From assembly GCF_016469035.1 (NCBI RefSeq), contig NZ_JAEHJZ010000020.1, positions 1 through 36,058 of the forward strand: DNA of 36,058 bases, given 5' to 3'. Below, piece after piece: positions 1 through 8,807 of this stretch. Each line of letters begins with the position of its first letter. Within the stretch, counting starts at the first letter, position 1. Source of the stretch: Gelidibacter salicanalis (GTDB lineage: Bacteria; Bacteroidota; Bacteroidia; Flavobacteriales; Flavobacteriaceae). Below the pieces are notes generated by a model that saw only the letters and a list, made by a program, of their open reading frames with translations, was not told where the DNA came from and searched no databases. Made by a program: the position numbers and the translations under genes.

Positions 1-58
1 CTTAGCGTGATACACCCCGAAGTGGTTATCTTTATTTCGACTCCTGGAAATCGAGGTG

Positions 59-66
59 CAAATATA
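59..66 (-). promoter_or_regulatory. possible -7 promoter box firing leftward
   Basis: Read on the minus strand, these bases are TATATTTG, a full match to the Bacteroidota -7 consensus TAnnTTTG. Transcription would leave the window on its left edge, so this could serve a divergent gene whose body lies outside. No good -33 TTTG was identified and no confident start codon is visible in the remaining 58 bases, so this is a motif match only. Confidence 0.25.
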
Positions 67-127
67 TGGCTTTTCTTTAAATTGTAACAAATATTATTTA
101 TAAATTTATGGATTAATCGCTAACTGT

Positions 128-1234
128 ATGAAAATTAAAAATTACGTCACACTAATAATGGCATTTGTGGGCATTAGCTCATGTGCCCAAGATAAGAACC
201 CGGTCAATACCAACCATGATTTTGAAGTAGTGGTAGCTGACTTGTCAAACCCTTGGGGGTTTGTGTTTTTACCAGATAATTCAATGTTGATCAACGAAAA
301 GGAAGGTAAAATCATTCACTTTAAAGATGGTAAAAAATCAATGATTGAAGGGGTTCCTGAAGTATACAATAGAGGACAAGGGGGGCTGTTGGATATTGCA
401 CTCCATCCAAACTATCAAGAAAATGGGTGGATTTATTTGACCTACGCTTCTTCAGAAGGCGATGATGAGGGCGGTAACACGGCCCTGATGCGTGCTAAAC
501 TTCAAAACAACATGCTCGTAAGTAAAGAAGTACTTTACAAAGCAACTCCAAACACTACAAAAGGGCAACATTTTGGTTCACGAATTGTTTTTGATAGAGA
601 CGGTTATTTGTATTTTACCGTTGGTGATCGTGGGAATCGTGACGAAAACTCACAGGACATCACAAGAGATGGGGGTAAGGTCTATCGCTTAAATGATGAT
701 GGTTCAATTCCTGCTGACAATCCGTTTGTCAATGACCCGAATGCGAAAAAAGCAATTTATTCTTACGGACATCGAAATCCGCAAGGTATGGTCTTACATT
801 CTGAAACGGGCGATATTTGGACCCATGAGCATGGGCCTAAAGGCGGCGATGAAATAAATATTATTAAAAAAGGAGCTAATTATGGTTGGCCAGTAATTAG
901 TTACGGCGTCAATTATGTAGGCACTAAATTCACTGATATTACCGAAAAAGAAGGTATGGAGCAGCCATTACATTATTGGGATCCTTCCATAGCACCTAGC
1001 GGCATGGCTTTTATTACCAGTGATAATTATCCAGGTTGGAAAGGTGATTTATTGGTAGGTTCTCTAAAGTTTTTATATGTAAATAAGGTGGTCTTAAAAG
1101 ATGGACAGGTGGTAAAGGAAGAACGCCTTTTAGATGGTTTAGGTCGTGTTAGATCTATTAACCAAGGCCCTGATGGCTTTATTTATGTAGGCATCGAAAA
1201 TAAAGGCATTGTTAAAATATTACCTAAGAATTAA
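128..1234 (+). CDS. PQQ-dependent sugar dehydrogenase family lipoprotein (glucose/sorbosone dehydrogenase-like)
   Basis: 368 residues. A signal peptide ends in the lipobox GISSC with Cys19, so the mature protein should be lipid-anchored in the envelope. The rest is a six-bladed beta-propeller of the soluble glucose/sorbosone dehydrogenase family: the N-terminal 'LSNPWGFVFLPD' blade, 'GQGGLLDIALHPNY', 'YGHRNPQG' and 'HEHGPKGGDEIN' are family hallmarks. This family oxidises aldoses with PQQ as cofactor and passes electrons to a carrier. The next gene is a lipoprotein cytochrome c whose start overlaps this stop, which fits an oxidase/electron-acceptor pair. Family members often have an unknown true substrate. 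The ATG at 128 is chosen because it directly begins the signal peptide. Length is normal for bacterial members. Confidence 0.85.
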   Translation: MKIKNYVTLIMAFVGISSCAQDKNPVNTNHDFEVVVADLSNPWGFVFLPDNSMLINEKEGKIIHFKDGKKSMIEGVPEVYNRGQGGLLDIALHPNYQENGWIYLTYASSEGDDEGGNTALMRAKLQNNMLVSKEVLYKATPNTTKGQHFGSRIVFDRDGYLYFTVGDRGNRDENSQDITRDGGKVYRLNDDGSIPADNPFVNDPNAKKAIYSYGHRNPQGMVLHSETGDIWTHEHGPKGGDEINIIKKGANYGWPVISYGVNYVGTKFTDITEKEGMEQPLHYWDPSIAPSGMAFITSDNYPGWKGDLLVGSLKFLYVNKVVLKDGQVVKEERLLDGLGRVRSINQGPDGFIYVGIENKGIVKILPKN

Positions 1235-1641
1235 TGGTAAGAATGGTAGCATTAGTTATATTTTTAAGTGTGTTGTTTTCCTGTAAGACGAGTCCGCAGC
1301 ATACACCAGAACTAAAAGAAAGTATGGCACGAGGCGCTGTGGTTTATGAAGATTTTTGCATGAACTGCCACATGCCCAATGGCGAAGGTGTTCCCAAAGC
1401 ATTTCCGCCTTTGGCAAAAGCTGATTATTTGATGAACAAGCGTCTTGAAAGTATTAAAGCGGTAAAGTACGGGTTGTCTGGTGAAATTACGGTCAATGGC
1501 GTTGTCTATAACAGTACCATGGCGGCGTTGGGTCTTTCTGATAGTGAAGTTGCTGACGTTATGAACTTCGTTTTAAATTCCTGGGGAAACGACGATGGAA
1601 AAATAGTAACAGCCGCTGAAGTTTCTAAAATTGAGCCCTAG
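1234..1641 (+). CDS. lipoprotein c-type cytochrome
   Basis: 135 residues with a short signal peptide and lipobox (FSC, Cys17). The haem-binding motif is CMNCH (Cys42, Cys45, His46). Met96 in 'NSTMAALG', before an 'LSDSEVADVMNFV' helix, is the likely distal haem ligand, as in small monohaem cytochromes of the cytochrome c551/cbb3-III type. The ATG overlaps the previous stop by one base (TAATG), so the two genes are probably translationally coupled. This protein is the probable electron acceptor for the sugar dehydrogenase. The partnership is inferred from position only. A second in-frame ATG at 1243 is an alternative start. Confidence 0.88.
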   Translation: MVRMVALVIFLSVLFSCKTSPQHTPELKESMARGAVVYEDFCMNCHMPNGEGVPKAFPPLAKADYLMNKRLESIKAVKYGLSGEITVNGVVYNSTMAALGLSDSEVADVMNFVLNSWGNDDGKIVTAAEVSKIEP

Positions 1642-1690
1642 TAGTTCTTAATAATTGGTTAAATTTGCCCTGAAATTTAAAGAATTAAAG

Positions 1691-2299
1691 ATGCTGATTA
1701 TAGGAATAGCTGGGGGTACAGGATGTGGAAAAACTACCGTGGTCAATCAAATTTTAAAAGAATTGCCTGAAGGTGAGGTAGGGGTTATTTCACAGGATTC
1801 CTATTATAAAGATACCACGCACTTGAGTTTTGACGAGCGGGTAAAAATTAATTTTGACCATCCGCGTTCGATTGATTTTGAATTGCTGGAGAATCATTTA
1901 AAAGACTTGCGCGAAGGTATTGACATTCACCAACCGGTCTATTCGTTTATAAAGCATAATAGAACAGGAGATACGATACTTACGCACCCAAGAAAAGTGA
2001 TGATTGTTGAGGGCATTTTGATTTTGACCAATCCTGAATTACGTAAAATGTTTGACATCAAGATTTTTGTTCATGCTGATAGTGACGAACGGTTGATAAG
2101 ACGCTTAAAACGAGATATATCAGAACGGGGCCGTGATTTGGATGAGGTTTTGGCACGTTATCAAAACACGCTCAAACCAATGCATCAGCAATTTATAGAG
2201 CCAATGAAAGAGTATGCAGACATTATTATCCCCAACAATAAATACAACACCGTAGCAGTTGATATTGTAAAGTCCATAATTAACCAACGCTTAGTATAA
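1691..2299 (+). CDS. udk: uridine kinase
   Basis: 203 residues from the ATG at 1691. A TTG 36 bases upstream is open in the same frame, but it would add residues before the conserved beginning 'MLIIGIAGGTGCGKTT', so the ATG is preferred. The Walker A motif GGTGCGKT lies at residues 8-15. Other uridine kinase signatures visible are 'SQDSYYKD', 'NFDHPRSIDF' and 'RDISERGRD'. The enzyme phosphorylates uridine and cytidine to UMP and CMP in pyrimidine salvage in the cytoplasm. It starts a tightly spaced run with the divIC-like gene, one base downstream, and the methylmalonyl-CoA mutase genes. Length is slightly shorter than the roughly 210 residues usual for Udk. Confidence 0.95.
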   Translation: MLIIGIAGGTGCGKTTVVNQILKELPEGEVGVISQDSYYKDTTHLSFDERVKINFDHPRSIDFELLENHLKDLREGIDIHQPVYSFIKHNRTGDTILTHPRKVMIVEGILILTNPELRKMFDIKIFVHADSDERLIRRLKRDISERGRDLDEVLARYQNTLKPMHQQFIEPMKEYADIIIPNNKYNTVAVDIVKSIINQRLV

Positions 2300-2300
2300 G

Positions 2301-2624
2301 TTGAAAATTAAAAATAAATATCTCAAGTTCTTCAGGAACATGTACGTGCTTATATTTGTTGTATTTGCAGGGTGGATGCTGTTTTTTGATGCCAATTCAT
2401 ATCTCATTCATCGTGAACTGAATTCTGAAATGGACGATCTTGAGGAGGCACGCGATCATTACAAAAGAGAAATCAAAAAGGACGAAAAGGCCATTAAGGC
2501 TATAAGTACCGAAGAAGGCTTGGAACGATTGGCGCGAGAAAAATACTATATGAAGAGAGAGAATGAAGAAATTTATATTATCGAATATGAGGATAGTATA
2601 AGAAATCAAAAGGAATATGACTAA
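2301..2624 (+). CDS. FtsB/DivIC-family septum formation protein
   Basis: 107 residues. A single transmembrane helix (about residues 14-29, 'MYVLIFVVFAGWMLFFDA') is followed by a charged coiled coil (about 38-75) and the short conserved segment 'LERLAREKYYMKRENEE', typical of FtsB/DivIC proteins of the divisome. The family joins the FtsL/FtsQ complex that activates septal wall synthesis. The TTG at 2301, one base after the udk stop, is chosen because basic residues 'KNKYLKFFRN' precede the helix as in relatives. The ATG at 2340 would remove this anchor. The stop overlaps the next start by eight bases, so translation of the three genes is probably coupled. The name DivIC versus FtsB cannot be settled here. 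Confidence 0.8.
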   Translation: MKIKNKYLKFFRNMYVLIFVVFAGWMLFFDANSYLIHRELNSEMDDLEEARDHYKREIKKDEKAIKAISTEEGLERLAREKYYMKRENEEIYIIEYEDSIRNQKEYD

Positions 2625-3987
2625 AACGTTATTTGATGATTTTAACGAGGCATCCTCCAAACAATGGAAACAACTTATTCAATATGATTTAAAGGGAGCG
2701 GACTACAATGAAACCTTGGTGTGGAAAACTGATGAAGGCATCCATGTGAAACCTTTCTATCATGCCGATGAATTTGAAAAGCGTCCAGAAGTTTCTGATA
2801 CTAAAGCAACAGAATGGCGAATTGGCCAATCTATATATGTGGCTAATGTTGAAAAGTCCAACCTTAAGGCTGTCAATGCTATAGAACGGGGCGCGGAAAG
2901 TATTACCTTCATTCTGCCCTCAGAAACTGTCGTAATAAAAGATCTTTTGGTCAACATCAATCTGACTAAGATTACCGTTTTTTTTGAATGTCAATTCTTG
3001 TCTGAAGCCTTTGTCAAACAATTCGATGTCATTCCAAGTAAAGAGCATATTTATATCCACACAGATATTATTGGAAACCTCGCTAAAACCGGAAATTGGT
3101 TCAAAAATTTAAAAGCAGACCATGCTGAGTTTGAGGCGATCATAAAACATACAAACGCCTTTTCAGTCCACCTCGATACATACCAAAATGCCGGTGCCAA
3201 TATGGTACAACAGCTGGCATATGCGTTAGCCCATGTCAATGAATATTTAAATCATTTAGATACCGTTCTTGCTAGCGAGGCAAAGCAATCGTTTAAAGTC
3301 CTTTTTAATGTGTCTGTAGGAACGAATTATTTCTTTGAAATTGCAAAACTTCGTGCCTTACGAAAGTTGTGGCACACCCTGGCAGAGGCTTACGGTTTTA
3401 ATCCAGAGTGTTTGATTTTTGTTAAGCCAACCAAGCGCAATAAAACGCTTTACGATTATAATACCAATTTATTGCGTACCACAACCGAATGTATGAGTGC
3501 TATATTTGGCGGTGCAAACACCATTTGCAATGTGCCTTATGATGCTATTTATCATAAGGATAATGAGTTTTCTGAACGCATTGCAAGAAACCAATTATTG
3601 GTGCTAAAACACGAAAGCTACTTTGATAAAGTTAATAATCCCGCAGATGGGACATATTATATTGAAAGTCTAACCGATCAGTTGGCAGAGAAATCTTTAG
3701 CATTGTTTAAGGATATTGAGGCTAATGGCGGATTCCTAGTTCAGTTAAAAGAGGGCATTATTCAAAAAAAGATTAAGGAAAGCGCTGCAAAAGAACAAAG
3801 CCAATTTGATAAAGGCGAATTGATTTTGTTGGGTACAAATAAACATCCTAATGCTGCTGATAAAATGAAGCTTGATCTGGAACTGTACCCTTTCGTAAAG
3901 AAAAATCCTGTAAAGACTTTAATAGAGCCTATTATAGAAAAACGTTTGGCAGAGGCTGTTGAACAAAAACGATTGGATGATGAGTAG
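2617..3987 (+). CDS. mutA: methylmalonyl-CoA mutase small (beta) subunit
   Basis: 456 residues, homologous to the TIM-barrel half of methylmalonyl-CoA mutase. Segments such as '[14 protein letters not shown]', '[15 protein letters not shown]' and '[20 protein letters not shown]' parallel the large subunit ('[16 protein letters not shown]', '[20 protein letters not shown]'). It lacks the cobalamin-binding DxHxxG motif, as expected for the non-catalytic partner. The C-terminal B12-domain remnant of longer homologues (over 600 residues) is also absent. It pairs with the next gene as a heterodimer that interconverts methylmalonyl-CoA and succinyl-CoA. The start ATG lies inside the last codons of the divIC-like gene (ATGACTAA), and its own end overlaps mutB. 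Confidence 0.9.
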   Translation: MTKTLFDDFNEASSKQWKQLIQYDLKGADYNETLVWKTDEGIHVKPFYHADEFEKRPEVSDTKATEWRIGQSIYVANVEKSNLKAVNAIERGAESITFILPSETVVIKDLLVNINLTKITVFFECQFLSEAFVKQFDVIPSKEHIYIHTDIIGNLAKTGNWFKNLKADHAEFEAIIKHTNAFSVHLDTYQNAGANMVQQLAYALAHVNEYLNHLDTVLASEAKQSFKVLFNVSVGTNYFFEIAKLRALRKLWHTLAEAYGFNPECLIFVKPTKRNKTLYDYNTNLLRTTTECMSAIFGGANTICNVPYDAIYHKDNEFSERIARNQLLVLKHESYFDKVNNPADGTYYIESLTDQLAEKSLALFKDIEANGGFLVQLKEGIIQKKIKESAAKEQSQFDKGELILLGTNKHPNAADKMKLDLELYPFVKKNPVKTLIEPIIEKRLAEAVEQKRLDDE

Positions 3988-6103
3988 AAAGGATGTACAA
4001 CATATAGTTCTAAAGAATATAGACTCTAGAGCCAAGAGTCAAGATGCAGAGTCTTTTGAGACCGCCGAAGATATTGATATTCAATCTACTTATTCTAAAG
4101 AGGATTTAGAAACTGTAGAACATCTTAATTTTATCGCAGGATTGGCACCAAACCTGCGCGGACCCTATTCTACCATGTATGTGCGCAGACCTTGGACAAT
4201 TCGCCAGTATGCCGGATTCTCCACCGCTGAAGAAAGTAATGCGTTTTACAGACGAAATTTAGCAGCAGGCCAAAAAGGTTTGTCGGTAGCTTTTGATTTG
4301 GCCACCCATCGCGGTTATGATTCTGATCATCCACGGGTGGTTGGAGATGTAGGTAAGGCAGGTGTCGCTATCGATTCTGTAGAGGACATGAAACTCCTTT
4401 TTGATCAAATTCCTTTAGATAAAATGTCGGTATCCATGACCATGAATGGAGCTGTGTTGCCCATTATGGCGTTTTATATTGTGGCTGCTGAGGCACAAGG
4501 GGTGCAACCTGAGCAATTGGCAGGCACAATCCAAAATGATATATTAAAGGAGTTCATGGTTCGGAATACTTACATTTATCCGCCAACACCATCCATGAAA
4601 ATCATCTCGGATATTTTTGAATATTCGAGCAAAAACATGCCAAAATTCAACAGTATCAGTATTTCTGGGTACCATATGCAAGAAGCTGGTGCTACTTGTG
4701 ATATTGAATTGGCATACACCCTGGCAGACGGATTGGAATACATTAGAAAAGGATTGGATGCAGGTATGGATATTGACACATTTGCTCCACGATTATCCTT
4801 TTTCTGGGCCATAGGCATGAATCATTTTATGGAAATCGCTAAAATGCGTGCAGCACGTATGTTATGGGCCAAATTGGTGAAGCAGTTCAACCCTAAAAAC
4901 GATAAATCACTTTCTTTGCGTACCCATTGCCAGACTTCAGGCTGGAGTTTGACCGAACAAGATCCGTTTAATAACGTGGCAAGAACCACCATTGAAGCGG
5001 CTGCAGCAGCTTTTGGAGGGACCCAGAGTCTACATACCAATGCCTTAGATGAGGCGATTGCCTTACCAACAGATTTTTCAGCAAGAATAGCTAGAAATAC
5101 CCAGCTTTTTCTGCAACAAGAAACCCACATCACCAAAACGGTCGATCCGTGGGCGGGAAGTTATTACGTGGAAAAACTGACCCACGATATTGCCCAAAAA
5201 GCCTGGGAATTGATTGAGGAAGTTGAAGAACTTGGTGGGATGACCAAAGCAATTGAAGCGGGAATTCCTAAGTTGCGAATTGAGGAAGCTGCAGCACGTA
5301 AACAGGCTCGTATTGATTCCTCTCAAGATATCATTGTAGGTGTGAACAAATACCGATTGGAAAAGGAAGATCCAATCTCAACCTTAGAAGTTGATAATCA
5401 AACCGTGAGACTCTCTCAAATTGCACGCTTAAACAGAATTAAATCTGAACGCAACGCTGCAAAAGCAAAGGCAGCATTATCAAAATTAACGGAAGTTGCC
5501 CGTACAGGTGAAGGTAATTTATTAGCTTTAGCTGTAGAAGCTGCTCGGGAACGCGCTACTTTAGGTGAAATCAGCGATGCGCTTGAAGAAGTGTTTGGTA
5601 GATATAAAGCTCAGATAAAATCATTTTCAGGTGTGTATAGCAAAGAAATAAAAGACGATAGCTCGTTTAAAAGAGCACGGGAATTGGCCGATAAATTTGC
5701 AGAACAAGATGGGCGGAGACCCCGAATTATGATTGCAAAGATGGGGCAGGATGGTCATGATAGAGGCGCAAAAGTGGTCGCCACCGGATATGCTGATGTT
5801 GGTTTTGATGTAGATATTGGGCCCTTATTCCAAACCCCAAAAGAAGCCGCAAAACAAGCCGTTGAAAATGACGTGCATATTTTAGGAGTATCATCCTTAG
5901 CTGCAGGGCACAAAACTTTGGTGCCTCAGGTGATTGAAGAGCTCAAAAATTATGGTCGTGAAGATATTATGGTCATCGTTGGTGGTGTCATTCCTAAACA
6001 AGATTATCAATATTTATTTGATGCAGGTGCCGTTGCTGTTTTTGGTCCTGGTACACGCATTAGTGATGCCGCGATTCAGATCTTAGAGATTTTAATCGAT
6101 TGA
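3980..6103 (+). CDS. mutB: methylmalonyl-CoA mutase large (alpha) subunit, adenosylcobalamin-dependent
   Basis: 707 residues from the ATG at 3980. An adjacent ATG at 3977 and an upstream TTG are alternatives, but '[11 protein letters not shown]' is the natural N-terminus. The N-terminal two thirds is the substrate-binding barrel ('[20 protein letters not shown]', '[19 protein letters not shown]'). The C-terminal third is the B12 domain, with the cobalt-ligating motif DGHDRG at residues 591-596 (His593). The enzyme isomerises (R)-methylmalonyl-CoA and succinyl-CoA, linking propionate, odd-chain fatty acid and branched amino-acid breakdown to the TCA cycle. It overlaps mutA by eight bases. No MeaB chaperone gene or epimerase is present in the window. 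Confidence 0.95.
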   Translation: MSRKDVQHIVLKNIDSRAKSQDAESFETAEDIDIQSTYSKEDLETVEHLNFIAGLAPNLRGPYSTMYVRRPWTIRQYAGFSTAEESNAFYRRNLAAGQKGLSVAFDLATHRGYDSDHPRVVGDVGKAGVAIDSVEDMKLLFDQIPLDKMSVSMTMNGAVLPIMAFYIVAAEAQGVQPEQLAGTIQNDILKEFMVRNTYIYPPTPSMKIISDIFEYSSKNMPKFNSISISGYHMQEAGATCDIELAYTLADGLEYIRKGLDAGMDIDTFAPRLSFFWAIGMNHFMEIAKMRAARMLWAKLVKQFNPKNDKSLSLRTHCQTSGWSLTEQDPFNNVARTTIEAAAAAFGGTQSLHTNALDEAIALPTDFSARIARNTQLFLQQETHITKTVDPWAGSYYVEKLTHDIAQKAWELIEEVEELGGMTKAIEAGIPKLRIEEAAARKQARIDSSQDIIVGVNKYRLEKEDPISTLEVDNQTVRLSQIARLNRIKSERNAAKAKAALSKLTEVARTGEGNLLALAVEAARERATLGEISDALEEVFGRYKAQIKSFSGVYSKEIKDDSSFKRARELADKFAEQDGRRPRIMIAKMGQDGHDRGAKVVATGYADVGFDVDIGPLFQTPKEAAKQAVENDVHILGVSSLAAGHKTLVPQVIEELKNYGREDIMVIVGGVIPKQDYQYLFDAGAVAVFGPGTRISDAAIQILEILID

Positions 6104-6396
6104 CCTATTTTTAGTGATGCTATGTGTAGCGTTATTAACAATTATAACTTCTCGCACTAGATGATTGATCTATTTCTAATTTTATCTTTAAATTATAAGA
6201 TCAATATGTTATTAGAGAGCACTGTCAAACCAAAGAATTGGGATAAAATAATGAAGACGATAAGCTTCTCTAATTTTATCTGATGTGCTGTTAATTACAG
6301 CACTGAATCTCAAAGTAATCAGTGTTACATCTGACAATTCACATCCTTAGTTATTGTGCAGCTGTGTTGTCTTTTAAAAAATAAACTCTTCAGATT
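6104..6396. other. intergenic region with a small hairpin
   Basis: About 290 AT-rich bases between mutB and the sulfatase gene. The only clear structure is GTGCTGT-TAATT-ACAGCAC at 6285-6303, a perfect 7-bp stem with a 5-base loop. It has no T-run after it, so it is more likely an operator or mRNA-leader element than a terminator. No strong TAnnTTTG box precedes the sulfatase. A 25-codon open frame at 6206-6283 shows no sign of being a gene. Confidence 0.4.
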
Positions 6397-7866
6397 ATGA
6401 AAAATCTCCTCGCATTGTTACTGCTCAGCGTACTATTTTCTTGTAAAGCAGGAATACAGAAAGAAGAAACCAAACCAAATATCTTATTAATTGTTATAGA
6501 TGATTTGGGATATGCCGATTTTTCGCCATTTGCTGATCATGATCAGCGGATTTCTACGCCAAATATTTCCCGATTGGGAAAATCGGGAACCGTCTACACT
6601 CAGGCATATGTAACTGCACCAGTTTGCAGTCCGTCACGGGCAGGAATCCTTACCGGACAGAATCAATTTAGATGGGATAAACCCGCTAGTTGGGGCCCAG
6701 GACTTCCAGAGAATGTCAAAACCATTGCTGAATACCTGAAAGAGGCAGGCTATACCACAGCACACATAGGTAAAAATGATTTGGGAAGAAATTTTCACAA
6801 AAATGATGTTCGTGAATATCCTTTAAAACATGGCTACGGCGAGTTTTTAGGGTTTAGTGCACATGCCCATGATTATTGGTTGAATTCAAAAGAAATAAAA
6901 GATAGAACGCCTGATCCCTATGGAACAAGTGCGCTATTGGGTCCGTTGATGCATAATATGGGCGAAAAAAGTTATGAAGAAGGTTACTTGACCGATATTT
7001 TTACGGACGAATCAATTGACTATATCAAACAAAAAAGAGACCAACCATTTTTCCTGACCTTATCATACAGCGCGGTTCACCATCTCATACATGAAGTTCC
7101 AAAAAAGTATTTAGACAAGTATAATGTGAAGGAAATCCCAAATTACGATCCTGATAATATGGAAGCTTTTGGGAAACACAAACCAGGATCCTACGCTGCG
7201 TATTATGATAAATATTCTCGAGTGGGAGCCATTCAGCATGAGGACCTAAGAAATTATTATTTAGCGAATCTCAATTGTCTTGATGACAATATTGGACGTT
7301 TGTTGGATGCTATAAAACAGCAGGGATTGGAGAAGGAAACCTTAATTGTATTTGTTTCTGACAATGGGGGGGCTCCACTTACGGGTGCCAATAATAGGCC
7401 GCTTACGGGTGGCAAATATTCCTTGTGGGAAGGTGGTATTCGTGTGCCAATTGCGATGAGTTGGCCGGGTAAAGTAGAAGCAGGGGCCATACGTAATGAG
7501 TATGTGTCTGCACTTGATATTTTGCCGACATTGGTAGAAACTGCGGGTTCTAAAATCACGGATCCTACGCTTGATGGCATAAGTCTATTCAATCCGGATC
7601 CTAACCGTTTATTGGTGTGGAAATGGCAAAAAACTTGGGCGGTAAGACAAGGCGATTGGAAATTGACCAATGCCAATGAAAATCATTGGAAAAGTGAGCC
7701 TTCAGCACAGTATATTAAACCAATTAGGGATGATTTTACCTTGAAGTTGTTCGACCTTTCTAAAGATCCTGGAGAACGTGTGGATTTAGCAGCGGCACAT
7801 CCGGCGAAGGTAAAAGAATTAGAAGATGCTTATAAGGCGTGGATTGAGGCTAACGTCATTAAGTAA
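6397..7866 (+). CDS. S1-family sulfatase, lipoprotein
   Basis: 489 residues. Signal peptide and lipobox (FSC, Cys16) place it in the envelope as a lipoprotein. The metal-binding pair is Asp35-Asp36 in 'LIVIDDLGYAD'. The formylglycine maturation motif is Cys77-Ser-Pro-Ser-Arg in 'VCSPSRAGILTG', so this is a Cys-type sulfatase that needs an FGE or anSME activator not present in the window. 'VFVSDNGG' and 'GGIRVPIAMSWPG' are further family motifs. The usual GKWHLG block appears as GKNDLG (residues 125-130), with Asp in place of the His. The substrate is unknown; a sulfated carbohydrate is likely from the neighbouring PUL. The gene is convergent with glpR, 17 bases away, and may or may not belong to the PUL system. 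Confidence 0.88.
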   Translation: MKNLLALLLLSVLFSCKAGIQKEETKPNILLIVIDDLGYADFSPFADHDQRISTPNISRLGKSGTVYTQAYVTAPVCSPSRAGILTGQNQFRWDKPASWGPGLPENVKTIAEYLKEAGYTTAHIGKNDLGRNFHKNDVREYPLKHGYGEFLGFSAHAHDYWLNSKEIKDRTPDPYGTSALLGPLMHNMGEKSYEEGYLTDIFTDESIDYIKQKRDQPFFLTLSYSAVHHLIHEVPKKYLDKYNVKEIPNYDPDNMEAFGKHKPGSYAAYYDKYSRVGAIQHEDLRNYYLANLNCLDDNIGRLLDAIKQQGLEKETLIVFVSDNGGAPLTGANNRPLTGGKYSLWEGGIRVPIAMSWPGKVEAGAIRNEYVSALDILPTLVETAGSKITDPTLDGISLFNPDPNRLLVWKWQKTWAVRQGDWKLTNANENHWKSEPSAQYIKPIRDDFTLKLFDLSKDPGERVDLAAAHPAKVKELEDAYKAWIEANVIK

Positions 7867-7883
7867 CCTACATTTTAATATAG

Positions 7884-8648
7884 TTATCTTGAGTGCTCTG
7901 CTATGGTGACTTTAATGCCCTTTTCTTCAAATTTCTTTATTAAACCTGCCGAAATTCCTTTGTCGGTAATCAATTCGTGAATCTGATCTAAATCGCAGAT
8001 TTTAGCAAAACTCTTTTTGCCAAATTTGGAAGAATCAGCTAAAACAATAATTTTTTGCGCAGCTGCTAGCATTTTTCTATTGAGCTGTGCTTCTTCTAAG
8101 TTGGTGGTAGAAAGTCCATAATCGAAATCAAGTCCGTCAACTCCTAAAAAAAGTTTGCTACAAGAAACGTTGGCTAAAATATGTTCGGCATAGGAGCCAA
8201 TAACAGAGCCTGACGAGTGCCGAATATACCCTCCTAGTTGGAGGATTTCAATGCTTTTGTCATGAATTAAATGTATAACTACATACAATGAGGATGTGAT
8301 TACCGTTAATTTGTTTTTGGGTTTGATAAATTTTGACAATGCTTGTACCGTAGTGCCTGAAGCAATAAGGATAGAATCATTTTCATCTATTAATCTGGCA
8401 GCGCATTCTGCAATCCCATTTTTTTCTTCTACGGAGATTTTTTCTTTTTCGCCAATCGCTTTTTCATTGATATAAGGATTGTCCAAAGAGGCACCCCCGT
8501 GGGTACGATATAACAGCCCCTTTTCCTCCAACAATCTCAAATCCTTACGGATGGTTACTGCAGAAACATCGAGTAGTTCGCATAAATCCAAAACTTCAAG
8601 GTGTTTTTCCTTGGCCAATTTTTCTAATATAATTTGATGTCTTTTCAT
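7884..8648 (-). CDS. glpR: DeoR-family repressor, probable glycerol-3-phosphate regulator
   Basis: 254 residues, the usual DeoR/GlpR length. The N-terminal winged helix-turn-helix covers residues about 3-57, with 'LLDVSAVTIRKDLRLLEEKG' as the recognition region and the family 'LYRTHGGA' link. The C-terminal DeoRC sensor domain (about 75-235) resembles sugar-phosphate isomerases ('IASGTTVQALSKFI', 'LFLGVDGLDFDYGLS'). It is divergent from glpD, so it most likely represses glpDKF and itself and is relieved by glycerol-3-phosphate. The effector is inferred from the neighbours, because DeoR proteins bind many sugar phosphates. The shared intergenic region contains phased TTTC(G/A)TTT repeats that make a good operator candidate. 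Confidence 0.85.
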   Translation of the reverse strand: MKRHQIILEKLAKEKHLEVLDLCELLDVSAVTIRKDLRLLEEKGLLYRTHGGASLDNPYINEKAIGEKEKISVEEKNGIAECAARLIDENDSILIASGTTVQALSKFIKPKNKLTVITSSLYVVIHLIHDKSIEILQLGGYIRHSSGSVIGSYAEHILANVSCSKLFLGVDGLDFDYGLSTTNLEEAQLNRKMLAAAQKIIVLADSSKFGKKSFAKICDLDQIHELITDKGISAGLIKKFEEKGIKVTIAEHSR

Positions 8649-8660
8649 AGTCTTGCATCA

Positions 8661-8668
8661 CAAATATA
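8661..8668 (-). promoter_or_regulatory. probable -7 box of glpR
   Basis: On the minus strand these bases read TATATTTG, a complete match to TAnnTTTG, 12 bases upstream of the glpR start. A minus-strand TTTCATTT (8672-8679) abuts it on the upstream side, so a repressor bound there would overlap the promoter and give autoregulation. No clear -33 TTTG was found at the expected distance. Confidence 0.45.
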
Positions 8669-8708
8669 AACAAATGAAAGCTGTTGAATGTAATATTCTT
8701 TAATTAGG

Positions 8709-8746
8709 TTTCGTTTTACATAAAAAAATTTCGTTTTGTTTCATTT
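8709..8746 (+). promoter_or_regulatory. candidate GlpR operator: phased direct repeats
   Basis: Three direct repeats occur: TTTCGTTTT at 8709-8717, TTTCGTTTT at 8729-8737 and TTTCATTT at 8739-8746. Their starts are spaced 20 and 10 bases apart, two and one helical turns, so all lie on one face of the DNA. An inverted copy (TTTCATTT on the minus strand) sits at 8672-8679. DeoR-family repressors commonly bind arrays built from TTTC/GAAA elements. The array ends 15 bases before the probable -7 box of glpD and would cover the -33 region. Binding is inferred. Confidence 0.5.
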
Positions 8747-8761
8747 AGAAAAAATAATATT

Positions 8762-8769
8762 TATATTTG
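8762..8769 (+). promoter_or_regulatory. probable -7 box of the glpDKF operon
   Basis: TATATTTG is a complete match to TAnnTTTG. A TTTG lies 23 bases upstream (8735-8738), and a TTTC lies at the more usual 19-base spacing (8739-8742). Both sit inside the repeat array, so repressor binding would block RNA polymerase. Confidence 0.5.
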
Positions 8770-8807
8770 AAACCAAATAAAAGAAATGTTGATAATACCT
8801 TTAGAAT

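Noticed and set aside
1-58. Left-edge structured segment as a tRNA or small RNA
   Set aside because: Hairpins are possible, but no T-arm, anticodon arm or known RNA motif could be fitted, and the segment is cut by the window edge.
2617-3987. mutA shorter than many homologues, taken as a truncation
   Set aside because: The frame overlaps its neighbours smoothly on both sides, and short small subunits without the B12-like tail are normal in this group.
6206-6283. 25-codon open frame in the mutB-sulfatase gap
   Set aside because: Short, no recognisable features, and no promoter or conservation argument; chance is the best explanation.
7257-7676. Long antisense frame inside the sulfatase
   Set aside because: It lies wholly within a well-supported gene on the other strand, and its product has no recognisable motif.
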